A DNA stretch of 64,000 nt from Synanceia verrucosa. Lineage: Eukaryota > Chordata > Actinopteri > Perciformes > Synanceiidae. Below, in pieces: positions 9,988 through 23,402 of the stretch (position 1 is its first letter; each line of letters opens with the position of its first letter). Where the stretch lies: NCBI GenBank assembly GCA_029721515.1, contig CM056562.1, positions 5,686,963 through 5,750,962 of the forward strand, given 5' to 3'. Under the pieces are notes generated by a model. It searched no databases. It worked only from the letters and a program-made list of their open reading frames with translations, and was not told the DNA's origin. Both the position numbers and the translations under genes were made by a program.

Positions 9988-11344
9988 GATTGATAGTTAA
10001 TAGTTACTTCATTCAAAAAGTAACTCAATTACTTTGTTGATAACTTCCATCAAAAAGTAACATGTTACTGTCAAAATTATGTTTTTAGTTGCTCTTTAGG
10101 ACCCTGGGGAGTGAGAGTTTGCCTTATGGTGTGTTCACTGGAAGTCAGAACTTGGGGCTCAGATCATCTTGACCTCAAAAAGTGGAGACTATTGAGTTTA
10201 GAGAAAAAAACAGAATCTGGACAAAAAGTGATGATCTTGGTGAAAGTGGCCTCTACTCTCCTCCAGACAAAACAAGAACGGAACAAACAAGCATTTTTTT
10301 CATGATGAAATAGACTCTTCCTTCATTTGAGCTATTCTATGTTTTCAGAGACATGGTACAAAATATTCTGTAGGTCTTGAAATATGCCAAAAATGGGTAA
10401 AAACGCTGGCACAAGGTGCTTTCTGTTTTAAAAAACGGCTGGCACTCAAAGAGTTAATGCTCTGTTTTGCGATGTTTGTCTCCTTGTGCTGCATTCTGCA
10501 TGCAATTGTTCCAAATAGATGGTTTTCACAGACATGATAGCTGCTTTCCATTGCATGTATTTGTCCTTGTGTTACAAGCTTCTGTCTGGCCGCTCCTTTT
10601 TGGTCACTCAGTAATGCCATGTCATTGTCACTCCTAAACTTTTATTTTAATTTTAGGGCCATTACTCATCATTACTCATGTGCTGTTCAAAGGCAAAAGT
10701 CCCGTCCTGAATGTCTGTGAGGTTACCTGCACGGACATATTCAAAAGCTGTGTTTACATGGCAGGCTCAATTGTAGCATCTAATGTCATCATATAATGGA
10801 CTTCATTTTTCTGTGGTGTCTTTTAGTATTCAGCCAGATTGTCTCCGACAGCTCCTGAGCTGAGTAGAAAGGTTTCTTTATTGTATGAGGCATTCTTGTG
10901 ATGGGTTCCCCTCTGGGTTGGTCAGTTGATTTAATAGCTCAAATTCCTGTGAAAAATTGGACACACTTATGACCTCTGATGGATGTTAGCTCACAAACTG
11001 TGGCCTTACTTGATTTTAGGAGGCCGTGAGCTCTGTGGCCTCATGTGAGACTACATGTGTTTACTATTTACTGTCCAAAAAAAGATAATAGAGTCAGTGG
11101 AAGCTTTTGTTCAAAGAGTTTGGACTGCTAGAGTGAGGGAAAAGGAAGGAGGCACAGGAAAAGAGGGAAGCTGGGCAGAGAGGAAGTAGCAATGCATTGT
11201 CCATTCACAGAGGATAAATCCACCAGGATCTGTTAAAAGCTTATTATTTAGGGCTGTTTCATATTCAGGGCCTTAACATCAGGGTTGTTATGTGAAATCC
11301 ACGTCTCACCTTGCAGGACTGGCCTGTTTTGCTTTTGAACTTGT

Positions 11345-11640
11345 GGCTAGGGGTGTCCTGATCAGATTCTGTTATCGGATCTTGGTTCGATATCAGCAAA
11401 AAAACGGGAATTGTATTATATCGGCCTGCATCTAAAATCTCTGCTATAATCTCTCTGATAGCATCAGTCCATTCCAGACTCCATCCCAGCTCTTCTATCC
11501 AGTAGCAGAGGATCACAACAACAGCTGTGCTAAGGTGCTAACAAAGTGGAAGGAGGAACAGTGATGTCGGACATTTTTTCATTAAAGTCTGAAAAAGACG
11601 TTGACGCTGAGAGCAAAACTTGTCATGAACCAGTTCCCTG
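11345..11640 (+). mobile_element. Possible 5' end of a hAT-like element
   Basis: It begins TAGGGGTGTCCTGATCAGAT and continues TCTGTTATCGGATC. This start resembles the terminal repeat of fish hAT-type elements ('TAGGGGTGTC-CGATC'). No matching 3' end was found, so it is truncated or too diverged. Confidence 0.4.
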
Positions 11641-12027
11641 TGGTGGCAGAGAACCAGGAAGTTTAATATGCATCACGGAAAACAGCAGGAGGATTTTCAG
11701 GGTCTTCTAATTTATCTTTTATTTATTTTGTTCAGTTGTGAAATATTCTTATGTTTCAGGTTAAAAATTGATGTAACCAATTGGTTAATAATTAATGTGT
11801 CAGTTTTCCTCAGAGCTACTGTTGCTGACTGTTCTCTGTTTGAGTAATATCACTTGATCAAGCCTTTTCTAACATTCTATACTACAAAATAAGTAACAAA
11901 AGTATGTATGATTGACCAATACTCAAGGCTGCAATATTGGTATCATATTGGAAGTGAAAAAGTGACAATAAGGAATTAGTCTCAGTTAGCATATTTGCCC
12001 ACAGTGGGTAAATAATCTGGAGGTTGG

Positions 12028-12430
12028 TTCTGTGCAATATTATTATATTGTCGTGCAATATAAAAATGTCCAGCATAGGATATAACCCTCTGTTGTTTAT
12101 ATCATAATTTTAATGTGTAGACTACATGGTTAGCTCTGTTGCTACGCTAACCTTAATGCTACTCTGCTTGTGGTTTAGATATGCAATGTAAAACACAACT
12201 CAACGTCAGAATGACTGTTGGATAATCCAAATGTATCATTAGGGTTCAAAACATGTTCATTGAATGAAGCATAGTCATAATGGTATGAAGTCTAATGTAA
12301 CTGCAGTAACGCCACTGCTTTGAGGTAGCATTTTTACATTTTTACACCAATAAGGAGTGGTTTGTGGCACTGTTAGCTATGGAGGAAACAGAAGTAAAGC
12401 AGCATAGAGGAGGAGAAGGCAGGGTAAGGT
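12028..12430 (+). mobile_element. hAT-type MITE, copy 1 (decayed)
   Basis: It shares, in the same order, long blocks with the complete copy at 27908-28510: TGTGCAATATTATTATATTG, GGATAATCCAAATGTATCAT, the AGCATAGTCATAATGGTATG region, the CACTGCTTTGAGGTAGCAT block and the GTAAAGCAGCATAGAGGAG block. Both ends are degraded. No coding sequence. Confidence 0.65.
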
Positions 12431-13150
12431 GACATCAGAATACTCAGAATATGTCTGTTTTACCGTTAAAATTTTGTCTTTATCGCACAGAATTACTGCA
12501 GGTGTTTCAAATGAACTCACATATCAGTGTGAAGAAGTGCCGTTGACACAGTAGAGAAACAAATATTGTTCTGTTAACAAAGAAAAGCTCAGGAAAAGGC
12601 AGCCGGAGGCTGAACTCGCTGTAAATGCTGCATCTGAACCCAGAGTCCTAGTTGCTATGTTTGTTCTGCTCATGAATCATGTGAGAAAACATACTTATGA
12701 AGGAGTTATCGTCTTGTGAAGGGGCTACAGTGCATAATCCTATGCAAGTGCCTGTACTGTGCCTCTTATGACTTAGCCTAAAGCATGAACTTCAGTTGAA
12801 ACCTGATGTTTCATGTGAATCCTTTCATGGTTTATTTAGTGTTCATGTGCTCTTCAAAGCTTTGGTGTTGACTTTTTCATATCATATCTGAGAACTTACA
12901 GAGAACTCATACAGAGAACTCAACTGCATGTCTCAATAACAGATCATAAAATTCACAACAGCTTATTTCCTATGTGCTGCCAATAGACATTTCAGTCGTT
13001 TTCCATATGTTCTTAGTTTATCAAGTGACATTTGTCTGATGTGTTAAAATGATCTCACACATCCACTTGCCCAGAGACAGGGTGGACTTCCTTCTCGATC
13101 ATGTTTAGATGTTAATTATAGAAAAACCCAAACCTGTTTGCAGTGTGATC

Positions 13151-13670
13151 TAGAGCTGTGCGATATGTGCAAAATTGTATATCCTGATATAGATGCAGTT
13201 TGGCTGGTAATAAAGATGTGTTTTGAGCGCTAATAACTTGCCGCAGGAATCATTCACATGCAGCACAACATCCTCCATGCTGCTTTACCTCTGTTTACTC
13301 CTGAGCTACAACAGCTGCAAAGAAGTCCTAGCGGGTGAAAGAAATGCTACCTCAAAGCAGTAGCATTGCTGCAGTTACATCAGCTTTCATACCATTATGA
13401 CTATGCTTTATACAGTGAACATGTTTTGAACTCACATGATACATTTGGATTATCCAGTGGTCATTGTGACGTTGACATATGCTGTACACAGCGTATCTAA
13501 ACCACAACCAGAGTAATGTAACTTAACGTTAGCAACAGAGTTAACAGAGCTGTTTATGTCGTAATTTTAACATGTAGCTACTTATAGCTAAATTATGACA
13601 TAAACAACAGGGACTTATATTGTACAGTAGACATTTTTATATTGCACTATGATATAGATTATTATATATG
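13151..13670 (-). mobile_element. hAT-type MITE, copy 2 (inverted)
   Basis: It starts with TAGAGCTGTGCGATATGTGC, the element's terminal repeat, and then carries the same internal blocks as 27908-28510 in reverse order and complement. Examples are CAGTTTGGCTGGTAATAAAG at the start and GATACATTTGGATTATCCAG later. The other terminus is decayed. Confidence 0.7.
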
Positions 13671-14039
13671 TAAAAAAAATACATTAAAACACTTTTAGTC
13701 AAAGTCAGTGTTGTAGTATCAGCAGCATGAGGTGAGATGTATCTGAGCTAAATGTGGTGATGCTTCAAAAATATTATGGGAACGCTTTTCATTTTTCCTT
13801 CCGATGTTGCACTTTGTAGACGGCCCCTGCTCTGTCTCCTCAAAGGCCGGTGCTCATTAGGAGAAATGTTTTCCGTGGACCACCGGGGATGCATCGTTAA
13901 ATTCAATACATTCATAAAATAAAATACATTGTAGCTCATCATGTGCCTCACCAACATTACAGAAATGCATCGTTTGTATCTTCGATCCTACTATATTTGA
14001 AGTATTGATCCTGGAAGTTCAAATTTGCCACTGTATTTT

Positions 14040-14335
14040 GAAAACTGGTTTCACACCGAACACGGAAAGTGTGGCGCGCTGCATGGGATAGGACGCAAGC
14101 GAGCGCAGAGCAGGACCACTGCGACCAAATTGCTAGGCTACGGATCGAGCAAAAAGCCCAGGCTTTATTTATGATGATGGTGAAGAAGAGGAGTGGGAGA
14201 TCCACAAGAAGAAGAGTTTGGGTACATGTCACTTTGAGGGGAGGCAGGATGTGGGAGTTTCGCCTCATCCAGGAGCTACAGTCTCGTGTCTCACAGCTCA
14301 CTGAATTGCTATACGGCAAGAATCAACCTTTGCTC
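14040..14335 (+). mobile_element. Fragment resembling a PIF/Harbinger transposase N-terminus
   Basis: A CpG-rich island opens with TTTCACACCGAACACGGAAA, typical of Harbinger-type ends. The open frame from 14069 contains RSTRRRVWVH and LRGGRMWEFRLIQEL. This resembles the Arg-rich RRR-x-WVH ... GEFHxLxxEL start of PIF/Harbinger nucleases. The catalytic domain is absent, so it is at best a fragment or an internally deleted element. I am moderately unsure. Confidence 0.4.
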
Positions 14336-16285
14336 GATCCTTTACACACACATGCTTTTCCCCCTTTCTCTGCAGCTCCTGGCATCTCTCTTGCAGAGCG
14401 AAAACTCCATCCCTGTGCTGCGCTCTCCTCTGACTGCTGCACCTTTGCGTGGCAGAAACCACATATACAATGAATGGGTTTCTCTCTGTGCACCTGCACC
14501 TTGCATGTTAGGTGTAAAACCAGCTTAACTTTACTGAAGTGCTGCAGTTGCTGCTTTCCTTCTCCTTCTTCTTGTCAGTTTCTTTTACTGTCACCCACAG
14601 GTCATTAACAGAAGCATTGATAGCTCAAAGTCAGATGTGGTGAGGTTTTGTTCTGCCCTGTGCCCGCAAGACTTCTTTTCACTATCTAGACCACTATCGA
14701 GACCATCTATACCATTATAAGACTACTTTAAGAGCAGCCATGAAATGCACCCCCTCGCAGGAAAGTGAAGCAGTTTGCCTTAATTTCGTAGACAAACGCA
14801 GGGGAGAATACTATTTAACAATGTAATTATTTGTGAGGGAGATAGGATGCTTACAGTCTTTAAAGCTCCTTTAAAGAGTGCAAATAACAGATTCTTCTCA
14901 CCACAAAATTGGCTTATAGGGAATGCAAACCAACACCTTTCGGTATGTTCTGTGGAAATATACCCCAGCCATAATTATTAAATGAATTAAATGGATTTTG
15001 AGAAAGTTGAATGTGTTTGACGTTTCACAAGGCTAAATAGCGAGAGGGTGGCACTACACACCTGTTGTAATACCAGTAAAATAGAGTAATTTACGAACTT
15101 TGCTTATCATGTGTGAATGCGCTGCAAGTAACACAGAGGTGGGGCGGTAATTTACAAATTACTAGATGTCCCCAGGTTTTACTTATCCCGTGCGAGTAGG
15201 GCTTTAGTCTTAGGTTGTTGTACACTAATGAAAACATAATCATAAATATTATATTCCATTGCTGCTAATAGATCCCCAAAAGTGATGCACATTGTTGGTG
15301 TGGATCAAGTGAAGGTCATATATGGAAGCGGGAGTGTGTCTGTCTATTCATGCCTTCACATCCACTGAAAACTGTGAATAATAAAAAAGGAAAGGAGTGG
15401 TGATGGTGTGTGGACATCTGGGCTGCTCAGACAGTGAGGATCATCAGATTCTGCCAAATGCCTTCCAAGACTTCTACTGCTTTATTCTTATGGTGAGTCA
15501 GGGTGGATGACGAGGACTTTTTGAGAATGTTTGTGTCGTGACTAGTCGGTAGGATGACTCACCACATCTTATTTTTATTTCTTTCCACTATTTAAGGTCA
15601 TAGTATAAAAATGTTTTCATGCTAGAGTTAGCTCTAACCAATATAACAATGCAGAAGTTTACTGACTTTGATTGAAGCTTGTTTACAGAATCATAACCCG
15701 TGTAGCCCTTAGAAACCTGGTGTTTAGCCTTCTATTTTACTGTTGCTGATGTGGTTTGGATCAGACTCTGTGCTGCGATTTATTGGGGGCATGTGACACT
15801 AATAAACAGAGATAGTGAGGAACTGGCAATGCTCATATTGGTTTTACTGCTGCCACTCAGCTGGAAAACAGTTGACTGATACGCCGTCAACCATGAAACA
15901 AACGAGAAGCATTTAATCTTAAGAGAACCACAACAGTTTTTTTTACTGAAGTGACTTGCTGCAGGTGAGTACTTTGGGCAGGATCAGTTTCCTTTTAGTA
16001 GCATCTACTCTGGTGATCTCATAACATAACCGGAAGGATGTGTGATTTTTGTTTTTAGACTTTGTACCATGTGCCTAATTACATTAGATTTTTGTTCCTG
16101 CTGCAGATAATTTATTTGTCGTGGAAATGAGTAATATTTTGTTTTGTTTTTTTCAACAAAATTTCTGCCATTTCTGTTTTTGCACCACACTGGGTGGGGC
16201 TCCTAAAAGATGCCCTATCAAGTATTAAATGCAACCATAAAGGGTCTGCTCTCTCCACCCACACACCCACACCAAACCATATACG

Positions 16286-16358
<73 letters not shown>
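16286..16358. repeat. (CA)n microsatellite
   Basis: About 70 bp of uninterrupted CA. The poly-(His-Thr) ORFs here are artefacts of the repeat. Confidence 0.95.
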
Positions 16359-16360
<2 letters not shown>

Positions 16361-17946
16361 GAGAGAGTCAGGCAGCAGACAGCTCAACCACAGACCAGTG
16401 TCTTCCTGTACCTCTTTGGACACTACCTCACTCTCAGTTTAGATGATGGAGGAAGCAGTGCAGGGTGACATGGCAGGATGTATCTCTGACTCTGATATGC
16501 AAATGATCGGACTAGTCAGCATAAGTTCACTGATTTAAGGTAATGTTTCCTCATGTACTTTTCCGTGGGACATGATGAGGCGTTGTGTCTCTGTGTGTCT
16601 GTGCTTGTGGTCGTCCAGTGTATTACTGTAGTTCGTGTTAGCATGTTGTCACACCTTTGGTTTCTCCACTTCCACTTGCTGTATCCTCTGTTGCTCTTTG
16701 CCACTTGATCCAGCACAGTTAGTATACATCATTACCAAACCCTCTATGCTGTCTCATTGGATTAGCATCACGTAGCATCAGTGCAGCTCAGCCCAGTATT
16801 GCTCTCACTCAATAACACATTAGCCTAGCGTCAGTGCTGCTTTCATCCCTGTCTCGTTCTATTAGCCTGCTCTAATGGCACTCTGTTAATCTCTTCAGGG
16901 ACAGATCTGTGGCCCACTACTGCTGTGTCCGGATGACTGGCCTAGTTATTACTCCAGCGGGACACTGGACTCTGTCACTACATGTAAATGAAGCTGGTTT
17001 AGAGTCAGTAGGAGGTGAGAGAATGATTGGGCACCATTAGATGGATAAGCTTATATTTCTTATATGCCTTCATCCATTGTGAGATCAGGGACTTTGAATT
17101 CGATATCACCAGGCCTACATAGTATTTTTGAAAAAATGAACTCCTGTGGTTGGTTCAAACAAGCCGATGGATTTGTTTAGTCTATACTGACTGAGAAAAG
17201 AGGGATCTCAGGGCTCTGATCTGGTCTAGAGTGGAGCCAGCTGGATGACTGTGCTATAAAAGACAAATTTACAAAGATGAATAAAAAGACAGATGGTGGT
17301 ACAGAGGTGGAGCAAGTTGCTGTATCTTCATCTTTTCTCACTCATTCCAGCCATCTTTCCTGTGTTTTCCTCCATGTTTTCTCTTCTCTCTCTCTCTTCC
17401 ATTCTCTTTATTATGTAGCTGACCCATCGTCCACGAGGTCTTGAGTTTCCCAGATGTACAGTTTTTTATTCTTCAAAAGAAAAAGTGTTGTCTGTTAAGT
17501 CTTGCTGACGGCTGGGTGTTTGGGAAGCTATTCTGGAAATTGAAATAAATTGACCAATTATTCCACACAGGAAATAACAGCAGTCAGTCTGTGTATATTT
17601 TTATGTGATTCTAGCATCTTTCAGTTTCTTCTCACTGCATGATGAAACTTTAGTTTGTTAGAAAATGAGACAGTCCCAAATGAAACATGGTTCAATCTGT
17701 TTTCAAACCCTTTATCTCATAGTGGCTTGACTATAGGAACAAACTGACTCTTTTAAGAAAAACATTTTGATGTGATTTTAAAATCACATAAAGAGCAGAG
17801 ACGTGTCTGAAACAAACCATGTTGCAGACAAAGCAAAGGCCAGTATTTTTTTTTTGCAAGAAAGCATTAAAAATATCCTTGCCACCAGTACATGGAGGCG
17901 TGGTTTATAAATAGATGATGTTCTAAGCAATAGTCACACTATTACA

Positions 17947-18545
17947 TACACCGGTCAAGCATAAAATTATTACCACCTGCCTAATATAGTCTTGATCCCC
18001 TTTTGCTGCCAAAACAGCACTGACCCTTTGACTTATGGACTCTATTAGACCCCTGACGGTGTGCTGTGGTATCTGGCACCAAGATGTTAGCAGCAGTCCT
18101 GTAATTAATTTTAGATCTGGGGAATTTGGAGCCCAAGTCAACACTTCTAACATGTTGTTGTACTCCATAAAACCTTTCTTGAACCATTTTTGCTTTGTGG
18201 CAGGCCACATTATCCTGCTGACTGAGGCCACAGCCATCAGGGAATATTGTTTCCGTGGAAGGGTCTGCAACAATACTTAGGTAGGTGGTACGATTGGTAA
18301 CCCAAAGTATCATCCACATGGATGACAGGAAGGACCCAATGTTTCCCAGCAGACCATCACCCAAAGCATCACTTCTCCTACAGCTTGCCCTTTTCACATA
18401 GTGCATCCAGGTGCCAGGTGTTCACCAGGTAAGCGACGCAGATGCATCTGGCCATCAACGGAAAGAAAAGATGATTCATCAGACCAGGACAAATTCTTCC
18501 ACTGCTCTTTGGTCCAGTTCTGATACTCACATGGAATGGTATAAC
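17947..18545 (-). pseudogene. Tc1-like transposase remnant
   Basis: The left end TACACCGGTCAAGCATAAAA matches the Tc1-type terminus seen elsewhere in the window. On the minus strand, 17981-18406 translates to a transposase C-terminal half: MHYVKRASCRRSDALGDGLL, then a block with GLSQQDNVACHKAKMVQE. In Tc1/mariner enzymes the Asp of Q-D-N-x-x-C/P-H is the second catalytic acidic residue. The frame shifts within this region, the N-terminal half and the other terminus are gone, and it cannot be functional. Confidence 0.75.
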
Positions 18546-19817
18546 AGAGAAAAGATGGCTATAGCCTGACATTATGCTGAGACTTTGTAATGATAGGGAA
18601 CTATGAGCATTAGGAAATGGGGACAGCCGGGCTGTGGGGCTACACAGCAGGATTTAATGTGTGTAATAGAGAACCTCCATTCATGCGTGCACCCCGATGA
18701 CCCAGTAGATCATAGCCCTCAGCCTGTCGGCTCCTATCTGCATCCATCCTGTTACTCCTGAAGAATGCTTCTCTGTGGTGTGTCTGTGGTTCAAAAGTGA
18801 AAGCGTTGCCAGAGGAGTAATAAGCGACCTTATTCTGGCAGACCAGATTTTTCAGCCTTATTGCATCTCTGCCAGGTGCTTTCTGTCTGTCTGGCTGTCC
18901 TCGCATTCATAAAGGAAGTAAGGCCAAGCAGCCTTGCTTGGCAGACAGACAGAAAGCTCCTGTTCCCTGTACGACAGAGAGTTCGAAAAGCTGTCATGTC
19001 ATTTTACTGCTCGTTTCACACACAGGCATCACTGCTGAGATGCTAATTTGCAGGTCTAGCAAGATACCTCTCTATCATAAAAGTCTCTCCCTTTCTAACT
19101 CTATTTAACACTATCTTTTAAGTAACACTGTGTATGTCTCCTCTGTCACTCACCAGTTCACCATTTTCCCTTCAATGGTTTGTATTCTTTGTCTATTTTG
19201 ATTGGTAGTGACACCATGGACAGAAGATACAGTACATACATTGTGTGATACAGGGTGTGAATCTGTTCCATAAAACAGATGAAATCTATGAAACAGTGAA
19301 ACTGATTTCATTCAGGCTGTGTGTTCCTGGGCTGCTTTTCTTTTTATTATTTATCCTTTCACCTTGTCGAGGTTTTTGTGTTTTGCTTCATATGCAGTGC
19401 AGAGCCACAACAGGCACATTGTTGGCCTTGGTTGAAATGGGTTTTAGTGCAAGCCTTGCTCTTGATGTCAGTGAAGCTCTGGGATATTTATTTACAGTAC
19501 CATACTGTGGGGGAGGGGCCAGCCTCATTTGACAGATGGCCTGCAGAGTTTATTGCCCTACCTCTGACTGTGTGTCAGTCAGTCAGCATGCTGCTGTTTG
19601 TCTGTGGTCCTCTTGAGCTGGCCCCTGTGTCTTCATGCTCTTATGAGGGACTAGGGTTGTTATCAAGCATATAGGACGTTGGCATATATGGCACTGAGTA
19701 ACAGAAACAGTCATTAGCTAAAATTTGGTCAAATACTTTATCTTTCTAAATCTTTGACAAGCAATTTACTGATTTTAAATAATACCTTTGTGGAAAAAGT
19801 GTTAATTTTGGTGATTA

Positions 19818-20012
19818 TATAGTTCTCTTTCATAATATTTCGCTCGATGTCTCACTATGGGATGCACGCCCCTGCTGCAGCCCTCAGAAGCATTAATCTC
19901 ATCACGCCAATCCTGATTGGCAGGTGAACGTGTACGTCCGCCCCGGTGGTCCGACCCACCTTAAATAGCCGGACGCGGGCGGCTACGTCATTCAAACACC
20001 TCTTCTCACTTT
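19818..20012 (+). repeat. DIRS left inverted terminal repeat
   Basis: It starts TATAGTTCTCTTTCATAATA and runs through CTCACTATGGGATGCACGCC to the CACCTCTTCTCACT block. It is nearly identical, reversed and complemented, to the right terminal repeat. A/T-rich promoter-like text (CACCTTAAATAGC) lies inside it. Confidence 0.88.
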
Positions 20013-20460
20013 CGGAGCATATCTCGCCCAGGGCTAGCTAGCTAAACTGTCCTGAGCAGATCCTTTGGCTTCTGTTGCCGGGCGCTACTAGCGCTGGGCG
20101 TTGTTTCTGCTTCGTCGGTCACACCAGATCGAATTCGGTGCTTTCCTCGTCCCCACGACTTGGTCAGCGCTGTCCTTGGCGCCTCACCACGGCGCCTAGG
20201 CACTGAGTAACATACCAGTTGTTTCTCTTTTTCCTGTGGTGCAAAGGCCGTGCTAACTGCCTTTCCTGCACGCCACACCAGCTAGCTAGGAATGGAGGCT
20301 ATTACCCTCACCAGAGGGCTCGGAGACTCCGGGATCCGTCCCTGTCGCTGTGGGAACAAGATTTCGAGCAAAGATCCACACCAGGTCTGCTCGAGCTGCC
20401 TGAGGCTGGAACTGCGCCCGGCCTAGCTATCGGCGTCCCGGCTCGTGTCAACACTGTGCG

Positions 20461-21613
20461 GTGTTCACGATCAGAGTCTCCATAGGCGGCTCGCCCGCCA
20501 GGCTAGCTTGTCTGGACTTGACCCGTTTCTCCCTCCGATGGCACTGCTGTCGAAGCGGAGGAGAGATGGTGGTCGCTGCGGTGGCGACACCGGAGGCTAG
20601 CGCCAGCTGGGAGTTTCCCAACCTGACCTGGCAGCGGATCCCCGCGCATGAGGAAGGCGTCCTTGAACTGGACTATGGGGGCGATGAAGATGCCGCCTCG
20701 GAACTCCTCATATCAGAGGATGATGGCGGGGGCGATGTTTTCATCACTCCGGCTCGGGCTGCACAGCCCGTTGCCTCCGTCGCCTCTCGGGATGGGGAAA
20801 GCACACCAGCTTCTCCCCTCCCCAGCCTGGACATGCTCGGCGTGTGCAAGCGGCGCTGCTGCCCGGCTGGGAATCGCTGGCCCACTGTGCGTAGCTGAGA
20901 CCACCAGATCCGCTACGGGGAAGAAATTGCCCCTGGCTAAGGCGCGACCAAGCAATGTCTCCCCATCTTCCCAGAGCTGCTTGATGAGGTCGCGCGCTCG
21001 TGGAGAGACCGCCCTTACAGCAGCAGGAGCTCGATTCCCGGAGCCTCGTCCCTCGACTGTGAGGCGATGGAGAGCCTGGGTCTGCTCCGCATGCCTCCGA
21101 TGGAGCCACTCGTTGCGGCGCACCTTCACCCGCCTGTCAGCGATATCCTCCCGAGCCCCAGCCTGCCGTCCAAGTCGGACCGATTTCAGTCAGCCCTGAC
21201 TGAAAAGGCCTACAAGGCGACTGCGCTCTCGACCGGCGCTCAATGTCCTCTCTCCTGCTCACGGCTTATCAGGCTGGGCTGTGCGAGGGCCTGCGCGAAC
21301 TCAGGACCCAGCCACGTGGGGCGAGATACGGTCATTACTGACCTGTGTCTCCGTGTCCAACGCTGTGCGGTCAGGCCACGGGAAAAGTGCTTGGGACCAT
21401 GGTTCTGCAGGAACAGTAGCGGTGGCTCAACCTCGCCAACCTGTCAGACAGAAGAAGGAGGAAATTCTGGACATGCCCATTGTCCCGGAAGGGATCTTAG
21501 GTTCAGCGTTAGCCTCGATGCAACGACGGTGCGAAGCTAAGAAGAAGGAGGATGAAGCTCTCAGCTCTGCCTCCCTCGCAGGCCCCAGCTCCTTCTCCAC
21601 CTGCGTAGCGTAA
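20461..21613 (+). pseudogene. DIRS ORF1 (gag-like) remnant
   Basis: GC-rich sequence is open in pieces (20461-20898, 20648-21199, 21067-21540, 21281-21613), so at least three frame changes are needed. The peptides are acidic then basic, with Ser/Pro/Arg-rich stretches and no domain I can name. Its place between the left repeat and the reverse transcriptase is where DIRS elements carry ORF1. Assignment is by position. Confidence 0.6.
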
Positions 21614-22159
21614 GACCTTTGTGCAGGCTGCTTAGCAAGTTGCCCAGTTTAAAGTCCCGAAACAAATGAGGCTCCAGCCCGCCCCACCTGCCCCGACAGG
21701 TCGGCCCGGCTGGTCAAAAACCCTCGGCGCGGCTGCAGCTCCGCCGGCGTAGGCGGCCCGCCCAAGCTGTCACCAACCAGGCCAGGAAGAAGAAGAAGCG
21801 GCCTGACTGCCCCTCTCTTCGTCGGTGATACGGCTGGATGTTCCCGTTCTCCCGCACCACCTGTTCGGCGTTTCAAGCGTGCACACAGGGGCCCCCACGC
21901 CCCCATCTCCCGGCTGCCTCGGACAGTGCCAGAAGCGAGCCGGGAGGATGGAACATTTGGCGACAGAGGGTTCAGCCGTTGCCCCTCTCTCATGTCCACA
22001 AGCCGCGCACCACAAGGTTTCTTAAAAAGAATAAATTGTGTTTCGCTGCCGCATCAGGCCAAGGGCCGGCGCAGCTAATAAAGTCAGCCAAACCTGTCAC
22101 AATAAGCAGCACGGTGGCAACACCTGCTGCCCCAGCGAAGGGCTGCGGCTCGTACCGGG

Positions 22160-23145
22160 GTGGAGGCTGTGGGGTCACGCCGTTGCGCTGTCCCCGAGGG
22201 GACACGGCGCTGTCGAGGGCGTATCGTTCCACCACAGGAGGCGCCATCGCTGCAGCGGATGGGCTCTCTCATGATGGAAGAGCTGCAGTGTGCATCTATT
22301 CTCTCCCTCAGGCGGGAGAGATGGGCTGCACTCGCAGCCCGTCCTGGAGTGTTAAAAGCGATCTCGAGGGGATACAGGCTACAGTTTGCCGCTGTTCCCC
22401 AGCGGTTTGCAGGCATAATATATTCCCAGGCTCAGGGAGAGTCGATTTCGTGTTTTACAGGAGGAATCCTCTCACTGTTGAACAAAGGAGCAATCTGTGT
22501 CGTCCCTCCCGCACATTGTCAGGCGGTTTTACTCCAGGTGTTTTCTGGTCCCCAAGCGGGGGCGGTGTCGCCTATCCTGGATCTGCGGGCTCTGAACAAA
22601 TATCTCAGGAAATACAAATTCAGGATCTTACACACGCATCCCTGCTGTGTCGTGCGACAGAGCGATTGGTTCACTTCTGTCGATCTGAGAGCGGCGTATT
22701 TCCACATCCCAATTTATCCCCACTCACAGAAAGTATCTGAGGTTTGCTTTCCAGGGTCTGCTCTGTACCGTGTGCTCCCTTCGGTCTGTCCCTAAGCCAG
22801 GGTGTTTGTGCGGTGCAGGAAGCAGCAATAGCCCGCTGAGGCGGCAGGGCATCCGCTTGGCCACATATCTGGACGATTGGTTGCTTTTGCTGTCAGACAG
22901 GAAGCCAGAGGCGCCTGCGCATATTCTCACAAGGCACCTGCTCGATCTGGGTTTTGTGATAAATGCGGAAAAGAGCACGTTGTCTCCGACGCGAAATAAT
23001 CTTTCTGGGATTATTCCTGGACTCAGTGACTTTCACAGCGCGCCTCTCGGCGGAGCGGGTGAAAGCTTTCGGGTTATGTCTCACACTTTTTCATCCGGGC
23101 AAGTCTGTTCCATTCAGAATATGTCTTGATTTGCTTTCGGACTGA
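22160..23145 (+). pseudogene. DIRS reverse transcriptase remnant
   Basis: In frame 22160-22795 the motifs SPILDLRALNKYLRKYKFR and WFTSVDLRAAYFHIPIYP are fingers/palm motifs of DIRS-type reverse transcriptases; the latter holds the first catalytic Asp. The frame then breaks, and 22770-23129 resumes with RQGIRLATYLDDWLLLL, whose YLDD box (codons 22866-22877) has the other two catalytic Asp residues. 22963-23145 continues with a DSVTFTARLSAERVKAF segment in yet another frame. The catalytic residues survive but the reading frame does not. Confidence 0.85.
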
Positions 23146-23402
23146 TGGCGTCTGCCATCCTCGTTATCCGCCTATAAGCCTCCACATGAGGAATTCCAGC
23201 TTTGGGTGGCCTCATGCGGGCTGGATCCCGTGCGTCCGCGGCGCGGAGAGTGTTAGTCACGCCCGGGAGTGCCAGGCGCTCGCCACTGGCGGGCCGTCCT
23301 TTCTGACACAGGGGGTGCCCATGGGCTCCGTTCTGTCAGGAAAGGTGGTCACTACAGGACGCCAGCCTGACAGGCTGGGCGGGATCCACGAAGGCCCGAT
23401 CT

